Below are positions 46,140 to 55,314 of a stretch of DNA of 64,000 bases, piece by piece. The stretch is from Sphingomonas sp. URHD0057 (GTDB lineage Bacteria > Pseudomonadota > Alphaproteobacteria > Sphingomonadales > Sphingomonadaceae), in the NCBI RefSeq assembly GCF_000620665.1, contig NZ_JIAU01000006.1, positions 124,001-188,000 of the forward strand, read 5' to 3'. A program made the translations under genes and the position numbers. Under the pieces are notes generated by a model, which was not told the DNA's origin, did not search any database, and was given only the letters and a program-made list of their open reading frames with translations. Each line of letters begins with the position of its first letter. The first letter of the stretch is position 1.

Positions 46140-47420
46140 TCATGGGATCGGCGAGCCCTGGGCGGGCAATAGCACGGCGGGACCGGCGCGCCCCTCACGC
46201 GCCGCCGCCGCGAACAGCGCGATGAATGCATAACCAACCAGCGGGACCGCGAAGGCAGCAGAGAGCCCGAAGCGGTCGGCGAGTGCTCCAACCGCCAGCG
46301 GCAACAGCGCGCCGCCGAAGATCGCCACGCACAACAGGCCCGAAGTCGCGCTCTGCGACACGCCGGACCGCTCCAGCGTGATGGTGAAGATGGTCGGGAA
46401 CATGATGGAATTGAAAAAGCCGATCGCGAGCGCGGCATAGCCGGCGACGGGACCGTGGCCCGTAAGGACCGTCACACACAAGGCGGCAGCCACGACCCCG
46501 CACGTTCCCAGCAGTCGATCCGCACGCATTCGGGTTAGCAGCACCGTCCCGACGATCCGGCCGCACAGCGCCCCGCCCCAATAGAAATTGGCCAGGTACC
46601 CGCCGGCAACCTCGAACGGCAGGCCAAGCACCTGCGGCTGGTTGAGGAAGTTGATCATGATGCTTCCGATCGACACCTCGGCGCCGACGTAGAGACCGAT
46701 CGCGACCGCGCCGAACACTGCCCAGCGCGACCGCAGCGCCTCGAACATCCCCGCCGGCGCGGGGCGCAGCTGATCGGGCGCGGCGCTCGAAAGGCGTTTT
46801 CGCAACATCGCGAACAACAGCAGCAGCGACATCAGCAGCGCCGCCATGATCACATAAGCGCGATCGACCGAGCTGAGGATCGTAGCGCGGTTCGGCATTC
46901 CACCCGCCTGTCGCGGAAAGCCGCCCAGCATCACGAGCGAGCCGAAATGGACCCCGAGCACAACGCCGAGCGAATTGAAGGCTTGCGCGAAGTTCAACCG
47001 GAAATGCCGACGGTGCGGCGGTCCGAGCTCGGCGGCGAGCGGGTTGGCCGCGACCTGCAGGCCGGTGAACCCCGCCGCCAGCACGAACAGTGCGGCGAGG
47101 ATTGGCAGGAAGCTGTTGGTATCGGTGCTGAGCATCACCGCGAGGCAGCCGACAATCATCACCGCCAGCGAGCCGAGGATCGTGTCGATCGAACCGATCC
47201 GGCTGCACAGCCAGGCCGCGGGCAAGGACAGCAGCCCGTTGGCGAGGAACGAAACGATCTGGGTCAGCAGCGCCTCGGTATAATTGAGGCTGAAAGCGGC
47301 GCGCAAAGTGACGACCAGCGGATCGTTGTTCGAGGTGATGAAGCCCCATGCGAAGAACAAAGTGGTGACCGCCGAGAACGCGAGCAGCGACCGCCTGCTC
47401 TCTGGCGCGAGGCGCGTCAC
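46140..47420 (-). CDS. FHS-type sugar:H+ symporter (FucP/GluP-like MFS)
   Basis: This 426-aa permease has twelve membrane segments and the fucose/glucose-galactose:H+ symporter pattern: FFAWGFITSNNDPLVVTLRA near the N terminus and FTGLQVAANPLAAELGPP, then HRRHFRLNFAQAFNSLGVVL. It should import a hexose across the inner membrane, completing the path from outer-membrane receptor to cytoplasm. The GTG start (47420) overlaps the stop of the GH30 gene (GTGA), so the genes are coupled. Confidence 0.9.
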   Translation of the reverse strand: MTRLAPESRRSLLAFSAVTTLFFAWGFITSNNDPLVVTLRAAFSLNYTEALLTQIVSFLANGLLSLPAAWLCSRIGSIDTILGSLAVMIVGCLAVMLSTDTNSFLPILAALFVLAAGFTGLQVAANPLAAELGPPHRRHFRLNFAQAFNSLGVVLGVHFGSLVMLGGFPRQAGGMPNRATILSSVDRAYVIMAALLMSLLLLFAMLRKRLSSAAPDQLRPAPAGMFEALRSRWAVFGAVAIGLYVGAEVSIGSIMINFLNQPQVLGLPFEVAGGYLANFYWGGALCGRIVGTVLLTRMRADRLLGTCGVVAAALCVTVLTGHGPVAGYAALAIGFFNSIMFPTIFTITLERSGVSQSATSGLLCVAIFGGALLPLAVGALADRFGLSAAFAVPLVGYAFIALFAAAAREGRAGPAVLLPAQGSPIP

Positions 47421-48841
47421 CGGCCGCCTATGCCGCCCCAGCGCAAGGTCGCGACCGATCCCACGGCGAGCGGCACGACATACCGGCTGCCGTCGATCGC
47501 CACGCTGACCGGACCCTCGCCCGAGTTGCGATGCAGGATGGCGACGCGGCTCCCGTCTCGATTGACGAACGCCGCCGCCTCGACCCCGGAGTCGCGCTTG
47601 GTGGCGGCGACGCGGTAGGCGCCGGGAAGCACGAAGCGGCTCGCGTGACCGAGCACATAATATTCGACGTTGCGCGTGATAGCGCCGGTCGCCGGGTCAA
47701 TCGTGACGACGCCCCGGCAATCGGCGCAGCCGCCCTTGTGGGGCCCATGCGCGGGATCCAGCACAAGATTCCACAGCAGCACCCCGCGCGACCAATTGTT
47801 GGCGCCGCCGATGATCAGCTTGTCCGTCATCCAGCCAAGAGTCTCGTCGAACTTGGGCTGCCATTCGCCGCCCGAGCATTCGGTGAACCAGGTATCCTTG
47901 TCGGGAAAGGCGTCGTGGACCTGCGACTGGGCCGGGACATCGCCTTCGTAGCAATGCCAGGCGACGCCCGCGACATAGCGCCTGGCGACCGGGTCGGAGA
48001 GCACCGTCCACGGCATCTCCGGATTGTCCCAATTGTGATCGTAATCGAGGATCTGGGTTTTCAGCCTGCGCGCGCGCAGCGCCGGGCCGACGAAGCCGCC
48101 GATGATCTTGGCGCGATCGGGCGAATTGACCCGCATCCCGGGATAGGAATCGGGCTCGAAGTCGGGCTCGTTCTGGATGGTCAGCATCGCGACCGACACG
48201 CCTTCGCGCTCGAATCCCTCGACGGTGCGCGCGAGATAATTGGCGAATGCCGGATAATATTGCGGAAGCAACTGCCCTTGGATCAGGCTGCGCGTCGTCT
48301 TCATCCACGCCGGCGCGCTCCACGGGCTGATCATCACCTTGAGCTCGGGGTTGAGCGCCAATGCCTCGCGCACCCGCGGAAGCACATATTGGCGCGCCGG
48401 CGCGATCGAGAAATAGCGAAGCTCGGGATCGGGCGCGTTCCCGGGCGTATCGTCATAGCTGTAGTGGGTGCGCGAGAAGTCCGACGCTCCGACCGTCAGC
48501 CGAGTGAAGGACAGGCCGAGGCCGCCGTCTGCCCGCCCGAACAGCTCGGCCATGATCGCTTTGCGCTTGTCGTCCGGCAGGCGAGAGAAAAGCTCCGCCG
48601 ACGCATCCGTCATCGCCGCGCCAAACCCCTGCATCCGCTGGAACCGGCGGGCGGCATCGATGGTGACGGTTTCGTCTCCCGTCGCGGGCCCGGTGGGCGC
48701 GACGATCGGTTGCGGCGCCAGCTTTTGCGACTGGTCGGCGGTCGTCAGCCACATTTCCGCGGGGGCTTGAGCCGGCGGCGCAATGGATGTGCAGCCGGCC
48801 GTTAGCACCAGGCCGAAGAGCGCGGCCGCGATGCGCTTCAT
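47417..48841 (-). CDS. GH30 family glycosidase lipoprotein (beta-1,6-glucanase/glucosylceramidase type)
   Basis: This 474-aa protein has a lipoprotein signal (MKRIAAALFGLVLTAGCTSI; lipobox TAGC). The acid/base is in LTIQNEPDFEPDS and the nucleophile in DTWFTECSGGEW, as expected of clan GH-A family 30. Other signatures are MQGFGAAMTDASAEL, TVGASDFSRTHYSYDD and MISPWSAPAWMKTT. The C-terminal beta domain is present. GH30 enzymes of this type act on beta-1,6-glucan or beta-glucosides. The start codon overlaps the tryptophan-halogenase stop (ATGA), so the two are coupled. Confidence 0.93.
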   Translation of the reverse strand: MKRIAAALFGLVLTAGCTSIAPPAQAPAEMWLTTADQSQKLAPQPIVAPTGPATGDETVTIDAARRFQRMQGFGAAMTDASAELFSRLPDDKRKAIMAELFGRADGGLGLSFTRLTVGASDFSRTHYSYDDTPGNAPDPELRYFSIAPARQYVLPRVREALALNPELKVMISPWSAPAWMKTTRSLIQGQLLPQYYPAFANYLARTVEGFEREGVSVAMLTIQNEPDFEPDSYPGMRVNSPDRAKIIGGFVGPALRARRLKTQILDYDHNWDNPEMPWTVLSDPVARRYVAGVAWHCYEGDVPAQSQVHDAFPDKDTWFTECSGGEWQPKFDETLGWMTDKLIIGGANNWSRGVLLWNLVLDPAHGPHKGGCADCRGVVTIDPATGAITRNVEYYVLGHASRFVLPGAYRVAATKRDSGVEAAAFVNRDGSRVAILHRNSGEGPVSVAIDGSRYVVPLAVGSVATLRWGGIGGR

Positions 48842-50331
48842 GCGACCGGCTCGGCCGGGCAATATTTGCTCACATACTCGTCGTGCGAGGGCATGACGTC
48901 GAGGCACCGATCGATCGTCGCGGCGATATTGCCGAGGAATTGCTCGATCTCCAAATCGCCCTTGATCGCGACGAGCGGGTCGTAGCCGCGCGGAACGAGC
49001 CCCTGGCCGAGGAACACCTGGATCCAGCTTTCTTCGCCGAACAGCTCGTGGTTTTCGCGGAAGATGCGACCGTTGGAGCGCCAAACGTCGATCTTGTTCG
49101 TCAGCGTTTCGGGCAGCTCCATGTTGCGGCAATATTCCCAGAAGTCGCCGTCGCGCTGGTTCGCCCAATAATGAAGCACGATGAAGTCGCGCACGCGCTC
49201 CCATTCGAAATCCGATTGGCGGTTGAATTCGTCGATCGTAGCCTGGTCGGTCTTGCCGTCGGGGAACAGCCGAACGAGGCGGATCGCGGCGGATTGCACG
49301 AGGTGGATGCTGGTCGATTCGAGCGGCTCGAGGAACCCGGCGGCGAGGCCCAGCGCGACGCAATTGCGGTTCCACATCTTCTTGCGCTTGCCGCTGGTGA
49401 AGCGAAGGCGGTTGGGATTGGCGAGCTGCTCTCCGTCGAGGTTCGCGAGCAGCAGCTTTTCCGCCGAGTCGTCGTCGATATGTTTGCTGGAATAGACAAG
49501 GCCGTTGCCGGTGCGGTGCTGGAGCGGGATCCGCCATTGCCAACCCGGATCGCGCGCGGTCGATCGCGTGAACGGATGAAGCGGCTCGGTCCTCTTGCAC
49601 GGAACGGCCATCGCACGGTCGCACGGCAGCCAGTGGCTCCAGTCCTCGTAGCCAGTCTTGAGAGTCTGCTCGATCAAGAGGCCGCGGAAGCCCGAGCAAT
49701 CGATGAAGAAGTCGGCTTCGATGACCCGGCCGTCTTCCATGGTGATCGAGGCAAGGTCGCCATTCTCGGCGGTCTGAACGTCGACGATGCGACCCTCCGT
49801 CCGCTTGGCGCCATGCTGCTCGGCAAGCCCGCGCAGATATTTGGCATAGAGCGAGGCGTCGAAGTGGAAGGCATAGACGATATGGCCGATCGGGGATTCC
49901 GCCATCTCGATTCTGGGGTGCATGAACTTGTCCGCCCGGGCGGCAGCGGTGTTGATCGAAAAGTCGCCGAAATCGCGAGCCCGCCCAAGCTGATTGGCGC
50001 GAAGCCAATATTGATGGCAACGCAGCCATTCCCAGTCCTGCCCGATGATCCCGAACCCGTGCTGGTAGCGCTCGCCCTCCTTGAACCAGTCGACGAACTC
50101 GATCCCGAGCTTGAAGGTCGCCTGGGTCCGCTGCATGAACTCGACTTCGTTGAGATCGATCAGCTCATTATATTCCTTGATGACGGGGATGGTCGCTTCG
50201 CCCACGCCGACCGTGCCGATGGCCTCGCTCTCGACCAGCTCGATGTCCCACAGGCCGCGGAACAACCTGCCGAACAAAGCGGCGGCCATCCACCCGGCCG
50301 TGCCGCCCCCGACAATGAGAATCTTCTTCAT
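48838..50331 (-). CDS. Flavin-dependent tryptophan halogenase family protein
   Basis: This 497-aa protein has the FAD-binding start MKKILIVGGGTAGWMAAALF. It carries the halogenase motif WQWRIPLQ (WxWxIP), a Lys at position 74 (ATFKLGIEF) matching the catalytic Lys of PrnA-type enzymes, and LEPLESTSIHLV with the second key Glu. It should use reduced FAD, a halide and oxygen to halogenate an aromatic substrate. Members of this family are common beside TonB receptors in sphingomonads and xanthomonads, where their real substrate is unknown. It overlaps GH30 by four bases and lies 9 bases after GH3, so it is firmly in the glycan operon. Confidence 0.92.
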   Translation of the reverse strand: MKKILIVGGGTAGWMAAALFGRLFRGLWDIELVESEAIGTVGVGEATIPVIKEYNELIDLNEVEFMQRTQATFKLGIEFVDWFKEGERYQHGFGIIGQDWEWLRCHQYWLRANQLGRARDFGDFSINTAAARADKFMHPRIEMAESPIGHIVYAFHFDASLYAKYLRGLAEQHGAKRTEGRIVDVQTAENGDLASITMEDGRVIEADFFIDCSGFRGLLIEQTLKTGYEDWSHWLPCDRAMAVPCKRTEPLHPFTRSTARDPGWQWRIPLQHRTGNGLVYSSKHIDDDSAEKLLLANLDGEQLANPNRLRFTSGKRKKMWNRNCVALGLAAGFLEPLESTSIHLVQSAAIRLVRLFPDGKTDQATIDEFNRQSDFEWERVRDFIVLHYWANQRDGDFWEYCRNMELPETLTNKIDVWRSNGRIFRENHELFGEESWIQVFLGQGLVPRGYDPLVAIKGDLEIEQFLGNIAATIDRCLDVMPSHDEYVSKYCPAEPVA

Positions 50332-50340
50332 CGGCCCGGA

Positions 50341-52311
50341 TTACCGGCTTTCGGGCGGGCAAGCCATTGTCGGCGGCGATTCGGGCAACGGCCCGAGCCG
50401 CGCGGGACGAGTTAGCGATAGGCCATAGCCCCGCGGGAATCGGTACCCGCCCTGTTGCGGCAGGCAATCGCCCGCCGGCCAGTCGAACGACAGGCGGCCG
50501 GTGAAGTCATAGGCGGCACGCCCGTCCGGGGCCGCGAGCAACACGTCGGCAAGGCCCAGGCCCTCGGTGCCCGGAAGGAAGGCGGCGACGAAGGCATCGG
50601 AGCGATTCATGAGGTCGTTCGCCGCGACGGGCCGGCCGGAAAAGAGAAGCGTGACCACCGGCACACCCTTGCCGCTGACCCGGTCGAGAGCGGCCAGATC
50701 TTCCGGATAGCGGCTGGAGTGGCGCAGCGAGGCCGGGAAGACGATGTCTCCGGCAGTCTCGGCATAGGGCTTCTCGGCGGCGACCATGACGATCCCGCTG
50801 TAGCGGCTGACGTCGACGCCGGTGCCATCGGCGCTATAGTCCACATTCGTCGAACCAAGCGATTTGCGCAGCGCCGCTAGCAGGGAGTCGGCATTGGGAA
50901 AATCCGATGTCTTGGTATTGTCGCCCTGCCAGGTAAGCGACCATCCGCCGGACTGCATCGGCAGACTGTCCGCGCCCTTCCCGACCACCAGGATGCGGCC
51001 GCGCTTCAGCGGAAGCGCGCCATCATTCTTCAGCAGGACGAGCGATTTGCGGACGGCTTCGCGCGCGAGCTCGCGGACCGACGGCGACGACATGACCTCC
51101 GCGCCCGGATGCGGTCCAGCGGCGGGCGACCGATCGAACAAGCCGCTACGGAGCTTCACCGCGATGATCCGCGCCGCGGCCTCGTCGATCCGGCTCATCG
51201 GGATTCGGCGGGCCTGCACATCCTCGATGGTCCACGCGATGAATTTCTTCCAGTCGTCGGGGACCATGGCGAGGTCGATCCCGGCATTGATCGCCTGCGG
51301 GCAATGCCAGTTGGTGCAGCCCGGAACCTGGCCGATGCCGTTCCAGTCGCTCACCACCAACCCCTCGAAACCAAGGCGTCCCCTCAGCACGTCGGTGTTG
51401 AGATAGGCGTTGCCGTGCATCTTGCCCCAGGCGCGGCCCGTCGCGGTGTCGGTGAAGCTCGAATAGCTCACCATCACCGTCTGCACGTTGGCGGCGAGCG
51501 CGCCGTAATAGCCCGCTGCATGGGTGCGGTAAAGGTTCGCTTCCGTCGTCTGGGTTACGCCCTCGTTCTGGCCGTGAAAGGTGCCCCCGTCGCCGAGCCA
51601 ATGCTTGGCTGTGGCAAGCACCGACGTTGCCGAGCCGAGCTGGCCTTGAAGACCGGCAACCATCGCTTCAGCATAAGCGCGAACTTCTGCCGGGTCGGAA
51701 CTGTAGCTTTCGTAGGTCCGGCCCCAGCGCGGGTTCTGCACGACTGCGAGGGTGGGCGCGAAGGCCCAAGTGATACCGGTCGCGCGGATCTGCTCGGCAG
51801 TCGCGTGGCCGATTCGCGCCATCAGCGCCGGATCATGCGCCGCGCCAAGACCGATATTATGCGGGAAAAGCGTTGCCCCATAGACATTGTTGTGTCCGTG
51901 AACGGCATCGGTGCCCCAGATGACCGGCACCTTCACCGCCATGTCGGTCGACATCGACGCACGGTAATATTCGTCCGACAGCTTGAGCCAGTCGTCGACG
52001 CTCCCGTGCATGTTCATGCCCGGCCACGCGCCGCCGCCGTTGAGAATCGATCCGAGATAATATTTGCGCACATCGTCGGGCGTGACCGAGCGGATGTCGG
52101 CCTGGGTGATCTGACCGACCTTTTGCTCCAGTGTCATTCCGGCGACGATCTGGCGAGCGCGCGCGTCTATTGTGGCCTCGGACGGCAACGCTATCGGAGC
52201 GACAGCTCGCGGCCACAGCGCGGGAGCCGTCTCACACGATGCGAGCGCTGCGCCCAGCGCGCAAACGATCACGCGCGGGCGCATGCCCATCGCCTTTGTC
52301 AAAACCAACAT
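50341..52311 (-). CDS. GH3 family beta-glucosidase/glucan exo-hydrolase
   Basis: This 656-aa exported enzyme releases glucose from beta-glucans. The first domain (TIM barrel) contains WGTDAVHGHNNVYGATLFPH and ATAKHWLGDGGTFHGQNEG. The catalytic Asp is in GLVVSDWNGIGQ. The second alpha/beta domain is present (SLVLLKNDGALPLKRGRILV). It resembles the CelD-like 1,4-beta-glucan glucohydrolases but stops near GYGLSLTRPARL, lacking the C-terminal ExoP-like domain often present. A lipobox-like LGAALASC follows the start. ATG 52311 is chosen; 12 bases separate it from the TonB receptor stop. Confidence 0.93.
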   Translation of the reverse strand: MLVLTKAMGMRPRVIVCALGAALASCETAPALWPRAVAPIALPSEATIDARARQIVAGMTLEQKVGQITQADIRSVTPDDVRKYYLGSILNGGGAWPGMNMHGSVDDWLKLSDEYYRASMSTDMAVKVPVIWGTDAVHGHNNVYGATLFPHNIGLGAAHDPALMARIGHATAEQIRATGITWAFAPTLAVVQNPRWGRTYESYSSDPAEVRAYAEAMVAGLQGQLGSATSVLATAKHWLGDGGTFHGQNEGVTQTTEANLYRTHAAGYYGALAANVQTVMVSYSSFTDTATGRAWGKMHGNAYLNTDVLRGRLGFEGLVVSDWNGIGQVPGCTNWHCPQAINAGIDLAMVPDDWKKFIAWTIEDVQARRIPMSRIDEAAARIIAVKLRSGLFDRSPAAGPHPGAEVMSSPSVRELAREAVRKSLVLLKNDGALPLKRGRILVVGKGADSLPMQSGGWSLTWQGDNTKTSDFPNADSLLAALRKSLGSTNVDYSADGTGVDVSRYSGIVMVAAEKPYAETAGDIVFPASLRHSSRYPEDLAALDRVSGKGVPVVTLLFSGRPVAANDLMNRSDAFVAAFLPGTEGLGLADVLLAAPDGRAAYDFTGRLSFDWPAGDCLPQQGGYRFPRGYGLSLTRPARLGPLPESPPTMACPPESR

Positions 52312-52322
52312 TTTACGCAGTC

Positions 52323-55253
52323 CTAGAAGTGATAGCTCGCGCCGAGCAGCCACGATCGCCCGTATTCCTCGTACACGTTGAGCGTCTGGACCCCGCCGGT
52401 GGGGGAGAATTCGCGATAGGGCGAATTGAGGATGTTGCTGACCTGCAGCACAATACCGAGACCGTTGAAACGCGAGCCGGGCTGGAAGGTGTAGCCAATC
52501 TGTCCGTCCATTTGATCGTCAGCCCCGATGAATGGGAAGCCCAGGTTGGTGAACAACGAGACGACCTCGCCCTTGAAGGTGGACCGATGCCGGTAGGACA
52601 GGCGAGCCTGGACACCATTTTTCTCATAATAGCCTGTGGCGTCGTAGACCCACTTCGAGAAGCCGGGCAGGATCCGATCGGGGAGACTGTCCTGCGCCTC
52701 CTTCTTCAGCTTGTAGTCAGTGTAGGACACGCTCCCGGTCGCGCCGAAACCATCGAGCACCCTAGAAAGCCGGCCGAACTCGAACGCGCCACTTACTTCG
52801 ACGCCGCCGATCCACCCGCCCTGGCCGTTGGCGGGTACGTCGATCTCGCCGATCGGACTGACGATGACGCCTGGCGGAATCTTGGCCAACTCGGTCGCCG
52901 GTGGCGTGAAACCTGAGAAGTCGGCCGTCAGCGCCTGGTTATAAATGTAATTGTCCAGCCACATGTAGAACCCGTGGACGGAGAAATAGCTCGCCTTCCC
53001 GCCATACCATTCATAGCCAACGTCGAGTTCCTTGGCGCGCCACGGCTCCAACTGTGGGTTGCCGCCACCGGCGGACCACGGGTGAACTTCCTGGCCCGCG
53101 ACGCACGGCGGCTGCACATTTTGGCAAATTCCGCCATTGAACCCTGGCACGAGATTCGCGCGCATATCGTCCATCCGCGGTCGCGCCATGACCTTGGCCA
53201 AGGCGAAGCGGACGCGGTTCTGCCGGTTCAAGTCATAGTAAAGATTCAAGCTCGGCAGGATATCCGTGTACGATGCCCCAGCGCTCACGTCCTGGAGTTG
53301 AATTGCCGAGCCATCGCTGGGGGCAAAGATCCGAAGGCCGCTAGATGTTTGCTTCTGCCGGACAACCTGGACGCCGACATTGCCGTGCAACTCGCCAGAA
53401 TCGATATTCGCCTTGGCCTTGAAGGTCGTGATGCCTTCCTTGATGTCCCATGCCTTGTCGAAATGGTTCGCATCCTCGAGCTGGACGACGTCGTAGTAAT
53501 TTCCGCTGCCGACCAGCTTGTCGACATCGATCCCGAGTATGCTCAAGTCTCCCGCGAAGCCCAGCGACGTCGGATCGTTCAGGAACTGCGGATCGACCAA
53601 TACCTGCTGACGATTATTCTTCAGGAACAGGTCTAGCTCGGTGACCGTCTTATCCTTGTGGCGGTGGGTATAATCCACGCCCGCTTCGACGCTGCTGATG
53701 AAGTTCCCAAGGGGCGACGCTTCGAAGTCCTGACGGATCGTCGCATCGCCCGACGCCAGCCTCTCGCGGATGTGTGGCGTCTTGATATGTCCTTCGGAGC
53801 CATATCCGCCCCAGCCGCCGCGATCGCCAAGCGACACCTTGCTGGCGTCGGCATAGTCGAATTGGCCATTCGACAGGGTGTTGAACCCGTCGAGCGGGAT
53901 CAGGCGATCGAAACTGTCGAACACGCTCGCCAGGTGAGGACCGACCCCATAACCGCCGAAAATTTCCGTATCCTTATCGACGCGCTTGTTGGACGAATAT
54001 GACAGGTCAGCGAGCAGATGCGTGCGCTCGGCCAGCCGGAAATCGTTGTTCAGGCCCGCCGAGAACAGATGGTCGGTCCGGTTGACCGCATTCCATCTAA
54101 GAATCGGAACGACGTTGTTGACGTGGTCGGCAACGGAGAACGTCAAACCACCCTTGTCCTGGGTTTCGCTAACGTTGAACGTCACGGGATCGCCGTTGAA
54201 CGGCGTCGTCGAACCTTCCTCGCCCGTCGTGAGCGTCTTCTGTTTGAAACGCGAATAATAGAGATCGAGTATTGAATGGACCGCATCGCTCGGTTTCCAT
54301 TCGATGGCGCCGGTAACGCCGTCGCGAATGTCGCGCGAATTGCTGGCGCGTATTTCGTCACCCTGCAGGACCTGGATGCCGTCGCCTAGATCGGAATAAA
54401 ACCAGTTCTTGGTGTGGTTGACGTGGCTTGGCGAGTCGAGATGGGCATAGCTCACCATCCAGCCGAGCGTGCCGTCCTCATTCTGGTCGATGTAGCTGGC
54501 GCTGCCCCGCCAGCCGTATTTGGAAAAGTCCTTGTTCCGGCCGCCGCCCTGATCCCATTGCCCGCGCAGGTTCATCGCAACCGCGCGCTTGCCAAATTCG
54601 AGCGGGCGAATGGTCCGAAGATCGACCGTGCCGGCAAGTCCCATACCCGAGATACTCGCATCGGGAGTCTTGTAGACCACGACCGAGGCCATGAGCTCTG
54701 AAGGATATTGGTCGAACTCGACCGCTCGGTTGAAGCCCGAGCTCGCCTGCTGGCGACCGTTCAGCAGAACCGTCGTGAAGTCGGGCGAGAAGCCGCGGAT
54801 CGACACAATCTCCGCACGCCCCTTGACGCGCTGTGCGGTGATGCCGGGGAGACGCGCGATCGACTCGGCGATCGAAACGTCGGGCAGCTTGCCGATTTCT
54901 TCGGCCGATACGGCCTCGACGGTGCCGCGCTCGCGGCGCTTGATGTTGATCGAATTCTGGAGGCTCCCACGGAAACCGGTAACGACAATCGCGCCGCTAT
55001 CCGTCGGGGTAGCCGCCGGTTGTTGGGCATTGGGCTCGCCAGGCGTGGTAGCATCCGCCGGTGCCGGTGGCGGCGGCGCAGGCGCGTTCGGATCCGGCTG
55101 ATCCGTGGTCGCCTGCGCCAATGCTGCCGATGGTAGCCCGAGCACCAGTAATGACGAGCAACAGCCTCCGGCCAAAAGCAAGGCACGGCGCGAGCGCGGC
55201 GAGTGGAACAAATTTTCTCTCCCCAGTTCGGCCACGTCCGCCCGAGCATTCAC
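52323..55253 (-). CDS. TonB-dependent receptor (glycan uptake)
   Basis: This protein of up to 976 aa is an outer-membrane receptor that takes up oligosaccharides by TonB energy. It has a signal peptide (ALLLAGGCCSSLLVLGLPSA), a Pro/Ala/Thr linker and a plug domain (EEIGKLPDVSIAESIARLPG, VSIRGFSPDFTTVLLNGRQQ). The 22-strand barrel ends in aromatic Phe (LLGASYHF). The frame opens at GTG 55253, but GGGGAGAG precedes a TTG at 55211, which is a likely real start. It is the first gene of the leftward operon and lies directly downstream of the LacI operators. Confidence 0.95.
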   Translation of the reverse strand: MNARADVAELGRENLFHSPRSRRALLLAGGCCSSLLVLGLPSAALAQATTDQPDPNAPAPPPPAPADATTPGEPNAQQPAATPTDSGAIVVTGFRGSLQNSINIKRRERGTVEAVSAEEIGKLPDVSIAESIARLPGITAQRVKGRAEIVSIRGFSPDFTTVLLNGRQQASSGFNRAVEFDQYPSELMASVVVYKTPDASISGMGLAGTVDLRTIRPLEFGKRAVAMNLRGQWDQGGGRNKDFSKYGWRGSASYIDQNEDGTLGWMVSYAHLDSPSHVNHTKNWFYSDLGDGIQVLQGDEIRASNSRDIRDGVTGAIEWKPSDAVHSILDLYYSRFKQKTLTTGEEGSTTPFNGDPVTFNVSETQDKGGLTFSVADHVNNVVPILRWNAVNRTDHLFSAGLNNDFRLAERTHLLADLSYSSNKRVDKDTEIFGGYGVGPHLASVFDSFDRLIPLDGFNTLSNGQFDYADASKVSLGDRGGWGGYGSEGHIKTPHIRERLASGDATIRQDFEASPLGNFISSVEAGVDYTHRHKDKTVTELDLFLKNNRQQVLVDPQFLNDPTSLGFAGDLSILGIDVDKLVGSGNYYDVVQLEDANHFDKAWDIKEGITTFKAKANIDSGELHGNVGVQVVRQKQTSSGLRIFAPSDGSAIQLQDVSAGASYTDILPSLNLYYDLNRQNRVRFALAKVMARPRMDDMRANLVPGFNGGICQNVQPPCVAGQEVHPWSAGGGNPQLEPWRAKELDVGYEWYGGKASYFSVHGFYMWLDNYIYNQALTADFSGFTPPATELAKIPPGVIVSPIGEIDVPANGQGGWIGGVEVSGAFEFGRLSRVLDGFGATGSVSYTDYKLKKEAQDSLPDRILPGFSKWVYDATGYYEKNGVQARLSYRHRSTFKGEVVSLFTNLGFPFIGADDQMDGQIGYTFQPGSRFNGLGIVLQVSNILNSPYREFSPTGGVQTLNVYEEYGRSWLLGASYHF

Positions 55254-55258
55254 GGCCT

Positions 55259-55289
55259 CGCTTCCATACCTCTATGGAAGCGCTTCCAT
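55259..55289. promoter_or_regulatory. Overlapping LacI-type operators before the TonB receptor
   Basis: Two perfect inverted repeats overlap: CGCTTCCAT-N6-ATGGAAGCG (55259-55282) and the 16-base palindrome ATGGAAGCGCTTCCAT (55274-55289). The central CG of the palindrome is the pattern typical of LacI-family operators. Because the half-sites overlap, a repressor could bind in two registers. A related palindrome lies before GH20. Confidence 0.85.
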
Positions 55290-55314
55290 TTGGTGCTTGA
55301 AAGCCACGCCCCTG

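Noticed and set aside
47417-50029. 870-codon frame seeming to fuse GH30 with upstream sequence
   Set aside because: The first 396 codons are another frame of the tryptophan halogenase gene; the GH30 lipoprotein signal begins at 48841.
48787-50415. 542-codon plus-strand frame opposite the tryptophan halogenase
   Set aside because: It is antisense to a strongly supported gene and shows no motif of its own.
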